DNA from: Hordeum vulgare subsp. vulgare
Taxonomy: Eukaryota; Streptophyta; Magnoliopsida; Poales; Poaceae
NCBI RefSeq assembly: GCF_904849725.1
Contig: NC_058518.1
Span: forward strand, 215,896,741 to 215,960,740
Direction: 5' to 3'
Length of the DNA stretch: 64,000 bases
Shown: piece by piece, positions 1 through 10,521 of the stretch
Layout of the letters: every line of letters begins with the position of its first letter
Numbering within the stretch: position 1 is the stretch's first letter
Program-made: the position numbers and the translations under genes
The notes under the pieces: generated by a model
The model's input: the letters and a program-made list of their open reading frames with translations, nothing else
Database searches by the model: none
Told to the model about the DNA's origin: nothing

Positions 1-772
1 ATGGATACAAGATGTTCGATACATGGCATATGGCCTATATTTATGATGTTGTTGCTCTTATATGATGTTTGATACATGGCCTAACATGCTAATTTGATGT
101 TTGAAAGTATGTGTGGATGTTTGAAACTATACAATGTTAGAAACTATATGTGAAACTATATGTATTTGAAAAATGCAGGGAAATAAATAAAATCAAACAA
201 AACAATGACAACATGTCCTGTTTCCTGTCTGCTGGTTGATGGCAAAGGTGTTTGCCATCAGCCAGCAAATGGCAAAGGGGACACATGGCGCCCACCTGTG
301 CATCCTGGGGCAGCAGCGGCTAACCCATATGGTCACTTTGCCGTCTACTGCCACAGAAAGCGGACGACAAAGATCCCCGCAAAGGCTTATGGCAAAGCTC
401 CCCCAATAGGCAGACGACAAAGAGCAACCACCTGGCGACAATGGTGGGGGGGGGGGCTTCCCGTGTTGACGTATGGCAGACGGCAAAGACCCATCAAATA
501 CAGCAGATGGCAAATACGCCATTAGCCACCTAACGGAGTAGGTGCATGTCAGAGCTGTCTAAGGGCTTTGCCGTCTGCTTGCCACGACAGGCTGACGGCA
601 AGGCCCTTTGCCGTCCGCTTTCAATAGGCACATGAAAAGTAGGGCCTTTTCCGAGGAAAGTAGTCGTAGAAGTTTTGCCGACCCGAGGGTGATGACAAAG
701 CTCTTTGCCATCCGTGAACTACCCCTTTGTCGTCTGCTATGGTAGACAGAAAAGAAGTTGATTCCTGTAGTG
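1..772. mobile_element. CACTA DNA transposon, terminal part only
   Basis: The stretch ends in tgtagtg at 766-772, the inverse of a CACTA terminus, and is preceded by many copies of TTTGCCGTC/GACGGCAAA and TTTGCCATC motifs from about 200 to 750, which are typical CACTA subterminal repeats. The segment around 180-310 aligns by eye with 54985-55110 in the complete CACTA of this window (shared cacatggc..cccacctgtgcatcctgggg). Both copies therefore belong to one family and this is the same end. The first 180 bases are AT-rich. A 3-bp TSD cannot be checked because the other end lies outside the window. The open frames at 193-525 are by-products of the GC-rich repeats. Confidence 0.82.
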
Positions 773-1045
773 CATGTAAAACCACGATACCCCTTATGGG
801 ACGAGTCTTTGATGTTTAGTTTGGTCGGTACTACGAGAGAGCCCACATTAGTAGTAGCGGGAGTGACGTGGTAACTCTCGTTACGGGGTCGTGCCACAAA
901 GGACAACCATGTGCTATTTTTACACACACCAGGCACACCATTGGCCCCTTCATGGATGCTAATTGTGATGTACATGATGCTGGGTGTGTGCCAACGACTG
1001 GAATCCTTTTTAGTATCATCAGGGGAACGACATTGTTTGGGTACT
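773..1045. other. Unassigned spacer between CACTA end and element A
   Basis: About 270 bases with no recognisable gene or terminal repeat. An open minus-strand frame crosses it (about 780-1056), but it resembles nothing I know and runs on into the flanking elements. The last five bases (gtact, 1041-1045) would be the TSD of element A, but the matching flank is not visible. Confidence 0.4.
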
Positions 1046-2432
1046 TGATAACCCACTAGTATAGGGGATCGCGACAGTCTTCACGGGTAGGACTTCACCC
1101 TAATTTTTTCATTCGACACAAGGGGAGCCAAAGAATAGTTGTAGGCCATGACAGTTGAGTTGTCAATTCAACTGCACTTGGGATATCTCTCTACACCAAG
1201 GATTTAGTAGCATGGAAACAATATTAGTGATAGCTGAAATTTTGTAATAACACTAATAGTAGTAACAATAGAAATTGAGCAACATGTGTGAGAGCAGTAG
1301 TAACAGTAGTAACTTAGCAAGATTTGTTATATGTAAAGCATAGGCATGTGGATCGGTGATGAATAATGATTTAGTTGACATTGATCATGCAAGAGTTACA
1401 CTAGGGTGACATAGAACTAGCTCCAATTCATCAATATAATGTAGGCATGTATGCCCTATATAGTCATACGTGCTTGTGATAAGAACTTCCATGACATATT
1501 TCGTCCTACCCTCCTGTGGCAGTGGGGTCCTATTGGAAACTAACGGATATTAAGTCGTCCTTTTAATAGAGAACTGGAACAAAGCATTAGTACATGGTGA
1601 ATACATGAACTCCTCAAACTACAACAATCACTTGAAATAATCCCAATTATTGTCACCTTGGGGTATGTGGATCAAGACACATAATAGGTAACTACAACTT
1701 GCAAGGTAGTATCCAAATCACTCACATATTGATGAAAACAAAATAGGTTTAGATCTGGCATCATGGCACTTGGGACCTAGTGACAAGCATTAAGAACATC
1801 AAAGTCATAGTAACATCAATGTCAAAACATAGTGGATACTAGGGACCAAGACCTATGAAACTTAACTCGATTACATGATCTATCTCATCCAATTCCACCA
1901 CCGCCCAGCAGGCCTACAAAAGAATTACTCACTCTCGCTGGTGAGCATCATGGCGGTGTTGATGGAGAAGGGTTGGTGATGACGATGGCGATGAACCCCC
2001 CTCTCCGGAGCCCCAAACAGACTCGACATTGGCCCTCCGGAGGAAGAACATTAAGTAGCGGCGGCTCCGTCTCGTGAAACGCGATGAAAATTTCTTCTCC
2101 GAAGATGTGATTTTGTAGGACTGGAATTAGGGTTGGAGGAGCAAGTGGACCCCACAAGACATGTGAGCACGGTCTAGGGGCACCCTGTTGGCTTGTGCCC
2201 CCTAGCACACCTCCTCCGCATGTCTTCGCTCCATAATTCCTTCTAAATCCGAGAAATAGTTCACAAAAGTTTCGTCCAATTCTGAGAACTTCTATTTCTA
2301 CACAAAAATAACACGAGGGTAGTTCTGCTGAAAACAACGTTAGTCCGGGTTTGGTTTATTCAAATCATGCAAATTAGAGGTCAAAACAAGAGCAAAATTG
2401 TTTGGAAAAGTAGATACGTTGGAGACGTATCA
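1046..2432 (-). mobile_element. Element A: 3' LTR of Athila-type Gypsy (minus strand)
   Basis: Read on the minus strand, the LTR starts TGATACGTCTCCAACGTATC at 2432 and ends ..CCTATACTAGTGGGTTATCA at 1046 (1387 bp, TG..CA). A polypurine tract lies directly upstream on the minus strand (2433-2449), so this is the 3' LTR and the internal region lies at higher coordinates. The start and end strings are typical of abundant Triticeae Gypsy families (Sabrina/WHAM-like; family name not certain). The 5' LTR is not in the window. Confidence 0.85.
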
Positions 2433-2449
2433 AATCCCCCAAGCTTGAC
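2433..2449 (-). promoter_or_regulatory. Polypurine tract of element A
   Basis: On the minus strand this reads GTCAAGCTTGGGGGATT and abuts the TGATACG start of the 3' LTR. It is the expected plus-strand priming site for reverse transcription. Confidence 0.8.
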
Positions 2450-3401
2450 TTATTGCTTGTCCTCATGCAATTCAGTTGATAAACTAAAAGTGATAAAGAA
2501 AACTTTTACAAACGCTTTTGTTCTTGTCGTCATACATATGCGCCACATCCACGATAATAATTAAGCATCATATTCAATCCTGGCAATAGATAACCAACTA
2601 GAAGGCAATAATAAGATATCTCACATGCCAACAAATTGTCAAAACAATCACGATATAATATGGTGACATGGTATCTCGCTAGCCCTTTCTGAGACTGAAA
2701 AACATAAATGCGCAACACCTCTCACATTCAAGCAATGACTACTTTCATTTAGAATAGAAAACATCCATGTCATACACATATCAAACATTGACAAGACACA
2801 ATGAATAAAAAATGATAATAGCGCTTACCAGTGTGGTGCTATAAGTAAGGGGTAATGACTCAACATAAAAGTAAATAGACGGGCCCTTCGCAGAGGGAAG
2901 CACTGATTTGTAGAGGTTCCAAAGCTCAAGTTTTAAAGCAAGATTGAAAATATAATTTTTGGTGGTGTTCTTTAGAGTCAATGTTACGACAAAGGTTTCG
3001 GTATCTTCCATCCTAAACTCATTATCGGTGGTTCCCAAACAAAATTGTAAAGTTTTACTCCTATCCACCATCCATACCCAACCATGGATAGTAGAATTCA
3101 TAGGTGCCCTCCAACATATCAACTTTACAAAGGACTTTTTTTGTATTTAATTTTGACTGGGCATCCTTGTTACCAACCTCTCCCGTGCAATGACGACGAA
3201 TAAACATCAATAACTTACTTAGCATGGAAGATACCAATTGCCCCGTCGCTCCAGGAGCGGCACAAGTCCACAAAACAGATGTTTGTTTGAAAATTTAGAG
3301 GTGGCACATGCAAATTTACTTGGAACGGCAGGATAGTACCGCATACAGGTAGGTATGGTGGACATATGTGCAATAACTTGGTTTTAAGGATGTTGGATGC
3401 A
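2450..3401 (-). mobile_element. Element A: internal 3' non-coding region, first part
   Basis: AT-rich sequence between the A polypurine tract and the insertion point of element B. No coding similarity is visible, and the open frames on either strand are short and unrelated to known domains. The last five bases, atgca (3397-3401), are duplicated at 13521-13525 after element B, which proves that B landed inside A. Confidence 0.75.
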
Positions 3402-4921
3402 TGATACATCCATTTTGCATAATGCTTTCATGTTGATATTTACTCCTTTATGGGCTGTTATATTACTTTGTGGTACCATATTTATGCCGTTTCTCTCTTA
3501 TTTTGCAAGGTTTATTTGAAGAGGGAGAATTCAGGCAGGTGGAATTCTGGTCTTGAAAAGGAGCAAATCTTAGTCCACTATTCTGCACATCTCCAAATGT
3601 CCTGAAAATTTACGTGGAATTTTTTGGGATTATATAAAATATACTGGGCTAAAGAAGTCCCAGAGGGGAACTACCAGGGCGCCACAAGCCCTGCCACAGC
3701 CACCCCCCTGGTGGCGGTTGGCAAGCTTGTGGGCTCACTGACGGCCCACTAGCCCCCCCTCTTTTGCTACATGAAGAGTTTCGTTCCATAAAATATCAAT
3801 CGGGAGCTTTTTCGTGGTTTCGCCGCCGCCACGAGGAGGAACTTGAGCAGATCCAATCTAGAGCTCCGGCAGGACGATCCTGCCGGGGAAACTTCCCTCC
3901 CGGTGGGGGAAATCGTCGCCATCGTCATCACCAACACTTCTCTCGTCGGAGGGGAGGCATCTTCATCAACATCTTCATCAGCACCATCTCCTCTCCAATC
4001 CCTAGTTCATCTCTTGTAACCAATCTCCGTCTCACGACTCCGATTGGTACTTGTAAGGTTACTAGTAGTGTTGGTTACTCTTTGTAGTTGATGCTAGTTG
4101 GATTACTTGGTGGAAGATTTTATGTTCAGATCCTTGATGCTATTCATTACACCTCTGATCATGATTATGATTATGCTTTGTGATTAGTTACTTTTGTTCC
4201 TCAGTACATGGGATAAGCCATGCTGATAATAGTCATGTGAATTTGATATTCATTCGATATTTTGATATGTTGTATGTTGTTTTTCCTCTAGTGGTGTTAT
4301 GTGAACGTCGACTACATAACACTTCACAATACTTGGGCCTAGAGGAAGGCATTGGGGAGTAGTAAGTAGATGATGGGTTGCTGGAGTGACAGAAGCTTAA
4401 ACCCCAGTCTATGTGTTGCTTCATGAGGGGTTGATTTGGATCCACTAGTTTAATGCTATGGTTAGACATTGTCTTAATTCTTCTTTCGTAGTTGCGGATG
4501 CTTGCGAGAGGGGTTAATCATAGGTGGGATGCTTTTCCAAGTAAGGGCAGTACCCAAGGAACGGTCCACCCACATATCAAACTATCAAAGTAACGAACGC
4601 GAATCATATGAACATGATGAAACTAGCATGACAGAAATTCCCGTGTGTCCTCGGGAGCGTTTTTCCTCCTATAAGACTTTGTTCAGGCTTGTGCCTTGCT
4701 ACAAAAGGGATTGGGCCACTTGCTGCACCGTTGCTACTACTTGTTACTTTTCTCTTGCTACGTTTCACCTCACTACACCATTACTTGTTACCGCTACTTT
4801 CAGTGCTTGCAGTTATTACCTTGTTGAAAACCGTTTATCAGAGCCTTCTGCTCCTCGTTGGGTTCGACACTCTTACTTATCGAAAGGACTACGATTGATC
4901 CCCTATACTTGTGGGTCATGA
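3402..4921 (+). repeat. Element B 5' LTR
   Basis: Starts TGATACATCC and ends ..GTGGGTCATGA, where the 3' copy ends GTGGGTCATCA, so the terminal C has mutated. Length is 1520 bp against 1512 bp for the 3' copy. A TATA-like stretch (gctacatgaag, mutated from gctatatgaag in the 3' copy) lies near 3766, followed by a GC-rich leader. Confidence 0.92.
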
Positions 4922-4932
4922 AGACTCTTTTA

Positions 4933-4950
4933 TGGTGCCGTTGCCGAGGA
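4933..4950 (+). promoter_or_regulatory. Primer binding site of element B (tRNA-Asp type)
   Basis: The sequence tggtgccgttgccgagga starts 11 bases after the 5' LTR. It differs from the complement of the plant tRNA-Asp acceptor end at two positions. The tRNA assignment is from memory of the plant tRNA-Asp 3' end. Confidence 0.75.
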
Positions 4951-5012
4951 GTGAAGCGCCTTTGGTAAGTGAAAATTGGTAAGGAAACATTTTTATACTG
5001 TGCTGAAATTTA

Positions 5013-6845
5013 TTGTCACTTGTCACTATGGAAATTGTTCCATTGAGGAGTTTGTTCGGGGTATCTTCACCACGAACGGAAGCACGAGGAGTTGTTCCTC
5101 AACCTGAGGTACCTACTGAAAATATCTTTTATGAAATTCCTTTGGGTATGCTTGAGAAACTGCAGGCTAATCCTTTTACACGAGATGGATCTTCACATCA
5201 AGACTTGCATCTGATCTATGTAGATGAAGTTTGTGGTTTATTTAAGCTTGCAGGTTTGCCCGAGGATGAGGTAAAGAAGAAAGTCTTTCCTTTATATTTG
5301 AAGGATAAGGCGTTGACATGGTATATGCTATGTGATGATACTGGATCATGGGACTACAATCGGTTGAAATTGGAATTTCATCAAAAGTTTTATCCTATGC
5401 ATTTAGTACATCGTGATCGAAACTTTATTTATAACTTTTGGCCTCGTGACAGGGAAAGCATAGCTCAAGCTTGGGGGAGGCTTAAATCAATGCTATATTC
5501 ATGCCCCAATCATGACCTCTCGAGAGAAATTATCACACAAAACTTTTATGCTCCCCTTTCTCATGAAGATCGTACCATGCTTGACACTTCTTGTACCGGT
5601 TCTTTTATGAAGAAGGATATTGACCAGAAGTGGAATTTATTGGAAAGAATCAAACGCAACTCTGAAGATTGGGAGCTGGAGGAAGGTAAGGAGTCACGTA
5701 TGAATTTCCAGTTTGATTGCGTTAAATCTTTTGTTGAGACAAACACTTCTAGAGATTTTAGCGCTAAGTATGGACTTGACTCTGAGATAGTAGATTCTCT
5801 ATGTGAATCTTTTGCTGCTCATGTTGATCTTCCCAAAGAGAAGTGGTTTAAGTATCATCCTCCTGTAGAAAGCAACATAGTCAAAACCAATCTAGTTGAG
5901 GAGAAAGTCATTGCTTTTAGTGATCCTGTTGTTCCTTGTGCCTACGCTGAGAAACCACCATACCCAACTAGGATAAAGGATTATTCTAAAGCTCCAACTG
6001 TGATACGTAGGGGTTACATTAGACCACTTGCACCCCTTGAGGAGATTAGAGTTGAACCTAGTGTTTCTATTATCAAAGATCTCTTAACCGAAGACGTAGA
6101 CGAGCATGTTATCAAAATCTATGAGGACTCCGCTAGAATTGCTAAACCTCACACGAAAGATAAACACGGACCTGTAGTTGGCCTGCCCGTTGTTTCTGTC
6201 AAGATAGGAGATCACTGTTACCATGGTTTATGTGATATGGGAGCTAGTGTTAGTGCAATACCCCGTTCTCTATATGATGAAATCAAAGATGAGATTGCTC
6301 CTGCTGAGCTAGAACCCATTGATGTCACTATTATGCTAGCTAATAGAGACACTATGTGCCCTCTGGGAATTGTGAGAGACGTAGAAGTCGTGTGTGGTAA
6401 GACGAAGTATCCTACTGATTTCCTCGTCCTTGGTACTGCAAAAGATAGCCTTTGTCCCATCATATTTGGTAGACCCTTTCTCAACACTGTCAATGCTCAA
6501 ACTAATTGCATTAAGCAAAGCATCAGTGTTAGTTTCGAGGGTGTGTCTCATGAATTTAACTTCTCCAAGTTTGGTAGAAAACCCCATGAAAAAGAGTCGT
6601 CAGGTAGGGATGAAATCGTTGCTCTTGCCTCTATTGCCATACCTCCTACGGATCCTTTAGAGCAATATCTGCTTGAGCATGAAAATGATATGCATATGGA
6701 GGAAAGATATGAGATAGATAGAATTATCTTAGAACAATATTCTATTCTCGAGACTAATCTGCCTGTTGAACTGCTTGCGGATCCTCCCCCACCAAAGGGT
6801 GATCCTTTGTTCGAGCTTAAACAGTTGCCTGATACTCTTAAGTAG
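5013..6845 (+). CDS. gag: Element B Gag and aspartic protease polyprotein (610 codons, premature end)
   Basis: Encodes the capsid-forming Gag and the protease that matures it. The retrotransposon Gag domain covers about residues 60-200 (it includes the DKALTWY and EFHQKFYP segments). A retropepsin-like domain follows at about residues 390-500, with the catalytic motif CDMGAS near residue 408 (family usual: D-L/T/S-G-A) and the second conserved block IIFGRPF near residue 485. No CCHC zinc knuckle is obvious. The frame ends at a TAG (6843-6845) but continues in the same frame into RT, so gag-pro-pol was one ORF and the stop is a mutation. The ATG at 5013 is 92 bases past the LTR; an alternative start is the ATG at 5028. 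Confidence 0.88.
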   Translation: MSLVTMEIVPLRSLFGVSSPRTEARGVVPQPEVPTENIFYEIPLGMLEKLQANPFTRDGSSHQDLHLIYVDEVCGLFKLAGLPEDEVKKKVFPLYLKDKALTWYMLCDDTGSWDYNRLKLEFHQKFYPMHLVHRDRNFIYNFWPRDRESIAQAWGRLKSMLYSCPNHDLSREIITQNFYAPLSHEDRTMLDTSCTGSFMKKDIDQKWNLLERIKRNSEDWELEEGKESRMNFQFDCVKSFVETNTSRDFSAKYGLDSEIVDSLCESFAAHVDLPKEKWFKYHPPVESNIVKTNLVEEKVIAFSDPVVPCAYAEKPPYPTRIKDYSKAPTVIRRGYIRPLAPLEEIRVEPSVSIIKDLLTEDVDEHVIKIYEDSARIAKPHTKDKHGPVVGLPVVSVKIGDHCYHGLCDMGASVSAIPRSLYDEIKDEIAPAELEPIDVTIMLANRDTMCPLGIVRDVEVVCGKTKYPTDFLVLGTAKDSLCPIIFGRPFLNTVNAQTNCIKQSISVSFEGVSHEFNFSKFGRKPHEKESSGRDEIVALASIAIPPTDPLEQYLLEHENDMHMEERYEIDRIILEQYSILETNLPVELLADPPPPKGDPLFELKQLPDTLK

Positions 6846-8360
6846 GCCTATCTTGATGAGAAGGCGATATATCCTGTTATTATTAGTGCTCTCCTCTCAG
6901 AGCACGAAGAGAGGAAGTTACTAAAAACTCTGAGGAAGCACCGTGCTGCTATTGGATATACTCTTGATGATCTTAAGGGTATTAGTCTCACTCTATGTCA
7001 GCACAAGATTAAAACCGATCCTGATTCTAAACCAGTTGCTGATCATCAAAGGAGATTAAATCCTAAGATGAAAGAGGTCGTTAGAAAAGAAATATTAAAG
7101 CTTCTGGAAGCAGGAATCATTTATCCTGTTGCTCATAGTGATTGGGTAAGTCCAGTACATTGCGTACCTAAGAAAGGAGGTATCACCGTCGTTCCTAATG
7201 ATAAAGATGAATTAATCCCGCAAAGGATTATTACTGGCTATAGGATGGTGATAGACTTCCGGAAACTGAACAAGGCAACCAGGAAAGATCATTATGCTTT
7301 GTCTTTTATCGACCAAATGCTAGAAAGGCTATCAAAACACACACACTTCTGCTTTCTAGACGGTTATTCAGGTTTCTCGCAAATACCTGTTGCACAATCT
7401 GATCAGGAGAAAACCACTTTCACCTGCCCCTTCGGTACCTTTGCTTATAGACGTATGCCTTTTGGCTTATGCAATGCACCTGCCACCTTTCAAAGATGTA
7501 TGATGGCTATATTCTCTGAATTTTGTGAAAAGATTGTCGAGGTTTTCATGGATGACTTCTCCGTTTATGGGTCTTCCTTTGATATTTGCCTCGGCAACCT
7601 TGATCGAGTCTTACAGAGATGCGAAGATACCAACCTCGTCTTGAATTGGGAGAAGTGCCACTTTATGGTTAACGAAGGTATCGTTTTAGGACACAAAATT
7701 TCTGAAAGAGGCATTGAAGTTGATAAGGCTAAGGTTGATGCAATTGAGAAAATGCCTTGCCCCACAGATATCAGAGGTATACGAAGTTTCCTAGGTCATG
7801 CTGGTTTCTATAGAAGGTTCATTAAAGAGTTCTCTAAGATTTGTAGGCCTGTTACCAACCTCTTGCAGAAGGATGTTCCTTTTGTTTTTGATGAGGATTG
7901 TGGGGAAGCTTTCGAAATACTTAAGAAGGCTTTGATAACCGCACCTATTTTTCAACCACCTGACTGGAACTTGCCCTTTGAAATCATGTGCGACGCTAGT
8001 GATTATGCCGTTGGTGCTGTTCTAGGACAAAGAGTTGACAAGAAGTTGAATGTCATTCACTACACTAGTAAAACTCTAGATAGTGCCCAAAGAAACTATG
8101 CCACTACGGAAAAGGAGTTTTTAGTAGTCGTGTTTGCATGTGAAAAGTTCAGATCTTATATAGTTGACTCCAGAGTCACTATTCACTCTAATCATGCTGC
8201 TATTAAGTACCTTATGGAGAAGAAGGACGCTAAGCCTAGACTGATCAGATAGATTCTCCTGCTACAGGAATTTGATTTGCGTGTCGTTGACCGAAAGGGT
8301 GCTGATAACCCTGTAGCAGATAACTTGTCTAGGCTAGAGAATGTGCTTGATGACCCATGA
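6846..8360 (+). pseudogene. pol: Element B reverse transcriptase and RNase H
   Basis: Same frame as gag. RT runs from about 7020 to 7800 with the VIDFRKLNKATRKDHY segment, FLDGYSGFSQI, the MPFGLCNAPATFQRCM block and the catalytic FMDD at 7545-7556 followed by FSVYG, an Athila-lineage signature. RNase H follows (about 7975-8330) with CDAS and TEKE. The third acidic position, normally DH, reads NH (about 8190), which would inactivate it. In-frame stops are TAG at 6843, TAG at 8250 (a tryptophan in the family) and TGA at 8358. RT would be intact but for the stops; RNase H is damaged in its active site. Confidence 0.88.
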
Positions 8361-9741
8361 CCTATTGATGACAGCTTTCCTGATGAGCAATTAAATATCA
8401 TCCGCACTTCACATAGTGCACCGTGGTATGCTGATTACGCAAACTATATCATAGCCTAATACATACCACCCAGCTTGACCTATCAGCAAAAGAAGATATT
8501 CTTCTTTGATTTGAGACACTACTTTTGGGATGATCCTCACCTTTATAAGGAAGGAGTAGATGGTGTTATTAGACGTTGTGTGCCTGAACATGAACAAGGA
8601 TAGATCCTGTAGAAGTGTCATTCTGAGGCCTACGGAGGACACCATGCTGGAGACAGAACTGCTCATAAGGTATTGCAATCACGTTTCTATTGGCCCACTC
8701 TCTTCGAGGATGCCCGTAAGTTTTTCTTGTCTTGTGACGAATGCCAAAGAATAGGGAACATTAGCAAACGTTAGAAAATGCCTATGAACTATTCACTTGT
8801 CATTGAACCATTTGATGTCTAGGGCTTTGATTATACGGGACCCTTCCCGAGTTCCAATGGGTACACTCACATCTTAGTTGCTGTGGATTACGTCACTAAG
8901 TGGGTAGAAGCTATCCCCACTAAAAATGTTGATCACCACACCTCTATTAAGATGCTTAAAGAAGTCATTTTCCCAAGATTTGGAGTCCCTGGATATTTGA
9001 TGACTGATGGCGGTTCACACTTCATTCATGGTGTTTTCCGCAAGATGCTCGCTTAGTATGATGTCAACCATAGAGTTGCATCTCCTTATCATCCTTAGTC
9101 TAGTGGTCAAGTGGAGTTGAGTAATAGGGAGATCAAATTGATCCTACAAAAGACCGTCAATAGATCTCGGAAGAATTGGTCTAGCAAACTTGACGATGCA
9201 CTATGCGCTTATAGAACTGCTTATACGAATTCCATGGGCATGTCGCCGTATAAAATGGTTTACGGTAAGGCCTGTCATTTACCTCTCGAGCTGGAACACA
9301 AAGCTTATTGGTAAATCAAAGAGCTCATCTTTGATTTCAAACTTGCCGGTGAGAAGCGGTTGTTTGATATCAGCTCGTTAGATGAATGGAGAGCCCAGGC
9401 ATATGAGAATGCCAAGTTGTTCAAGGAAAAGGTTAAGAGATGGCACGATAAACGAATACAGAAACGAGAGTTCAATGTAGGTGATTATGTCCTGCTATAC
9501 AATCTCGTTTAAGATTCTTCGCAGGCAAGCTTCTCTCCAAATGGGAAGGTCCTTATGTTATCTAGGAAGTATATCGTTCCGGTGCCATCAAAACCAATAA
9601 CACGGAAGGAAATTTTCCTAGAGTGGTAAATGGGCAAAGAGTCAAGCATTACATCTCCGGTACTCCCATAAATGTGGAGACCAATATCATCAATGTCATA
9701 ACTCCAGAGGAGTACATAAGGGATGTTTATGAGCCTGTTTG
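8361..9741 (+). pseudogene. pol: Element B integrase
   Basis: The zinc-binding HHCC domain is readable at about 8605-8760 (CHSEAYGGHHAG .. CDECQRIG). The catalytic core follows with D in FDYTGPF (about 8830), D in MTDGGSHF (about 9005) and E in [13 protein letters not shown] (about 9115). The C-terminal part (KRWHDKRI, EFNVGDYVLLYN) runs to about 9500, and a tail ending at the TGA near 9741 can still be read. At least seven in-frame stops interrupt it, mostly TAG, including HPQ to HP-stop at 9094-9096 (CAG to TAG). Not functional. Confidence 0.85.
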
Positions 9742-10090
9742 AGACCCTGAAAACGAAGAGGTATCTGTTTCGGTAAGAAATTGGACTCCGATGCTTTTCC
9801 AATAGGAAATTTCCTCCGTTTTGGAAATTTTGGAAAATTAGAAAAATCAAAAGCAGTCCGAGGAGCGCACGAGGTGGCCACAAGCTTGGAAGCCACCACC
9901 TACCCCCCTGGTGGAGGATGGAGGGCTTGTGGGCACCTCGTGTGCCTCCCGGACTCCGTTTTCTTGCGGAGCACTCCTTCTGGTCCAAAAAAATCAATAT
10001 ATATTCGCCCGAAGGTTTTGATCTCTGTATCGCGCAGTTTTCCTCTGTTTTCGTTTCGAGCCTGTTGTCTGCTGCAGATTTAGAGCAAAG
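9742..10090 (+). promoter_or_regulatory. LTR-like leader region upstream of the post-pol ORF
   Basis: Non-coding. Its core resembles the R/U5 side of B's own LTR: gccacaag, a cccccctggtgg block, ggcttgtgggc and a tccaaaaaaatcaat segment appear here (about 9878-10000) and in the same order in the LTR (about 12290-12405). It contains a TATA-like atatat near 9998-10004 and a possible splice acceptor (tctgctgcag, 10068-10077). A role in expressing the next ORF is inference. Confidence 0.45.
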
Positions 10091-10474
10091 ATGTCTCAGG
10101 AATCTATTGGGGAGAATGATCTTCCCCAAGTTCATGAAGAAGTAGATGCTGATCTGAAAAGAGTGGAAGTCACGGAAGCCACGGACAAAGCTAAGGAGAA
10201 AACACAAGCTGAGGAAGTTTAACCTATGTTCAACATTGAAGATGTTGAAGGAGTAGATTTTCTCCAACCCTTCCTCCACGTGCTGTCTCCGTCCTTGATT
10301 GAACTCTTGAGGTTTTGCGAAACAACTCGTGCTCGCAATATTTCCCTTTCTCGTGAAGTTGTTTTGCTGGAAAACCATGTTGCAGATCTCAAAGGTATAA
10401 ATCAAAGATTGATAGCTCTCTTGGAATCAAAAGCAACAACTCCACCACCATCACCACCAAAGGAAGACAACTAA
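10091..10474 (+). pseudogene. Element B small post-pol ORF (env position), one in-frame stop
   Basis: An ATG at 10091 opens a frame of 127 codons ending at TAA 10472-10474, broken only by TAA at 10220-10222. The product would be acidic at the N-terminus (SQESIGENDLPQVHEEVDAD), with a heptad-rich, possibly coiled-coil middle (REVVLLENHVADLKGINQRLIALLE) and a proline-rich tail (TTPPPSPPKEDN). There is no signal peptide or membrane segment, so it is not an envelope-like protein by sequence. It sits where Athila elements carry their extra 3' ORF. Function unknown. Confidence 0.6.
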
Positions 10475-10505
10475 GCATTGGTATGGGCAATCCCCTTGGC
10501 TTTTT

Positions 10506-10521
10506 CCAAGCTTGGGGGAGT
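10506..10521 (+). promoter_or_regulatory. Internal polypurine-tract-like site of element B
   Basis: ccaagcttgggggagt here nearly repeats the true tract ctaagcttgggggagt that abuts the 3' LTR (11993-12008). It lies just after the post-pol ORF and about 1.5 kb before the LTR. It could be a second plus-strand primer site, by analogy with central polypurine tracts; this is inference. Confidence 0.5.

Noticed and set aside
559..1056. 165-codon minus frame spanning the CACTA end, spacer and LTR end
   Set aside because: Crosses two element boundaries and has no known domain.
9509..10405. 298-codon minus frame
   Set aside because: Lies antisense to integrase tail, leader and post-pol ORF of B; no domain and no context.
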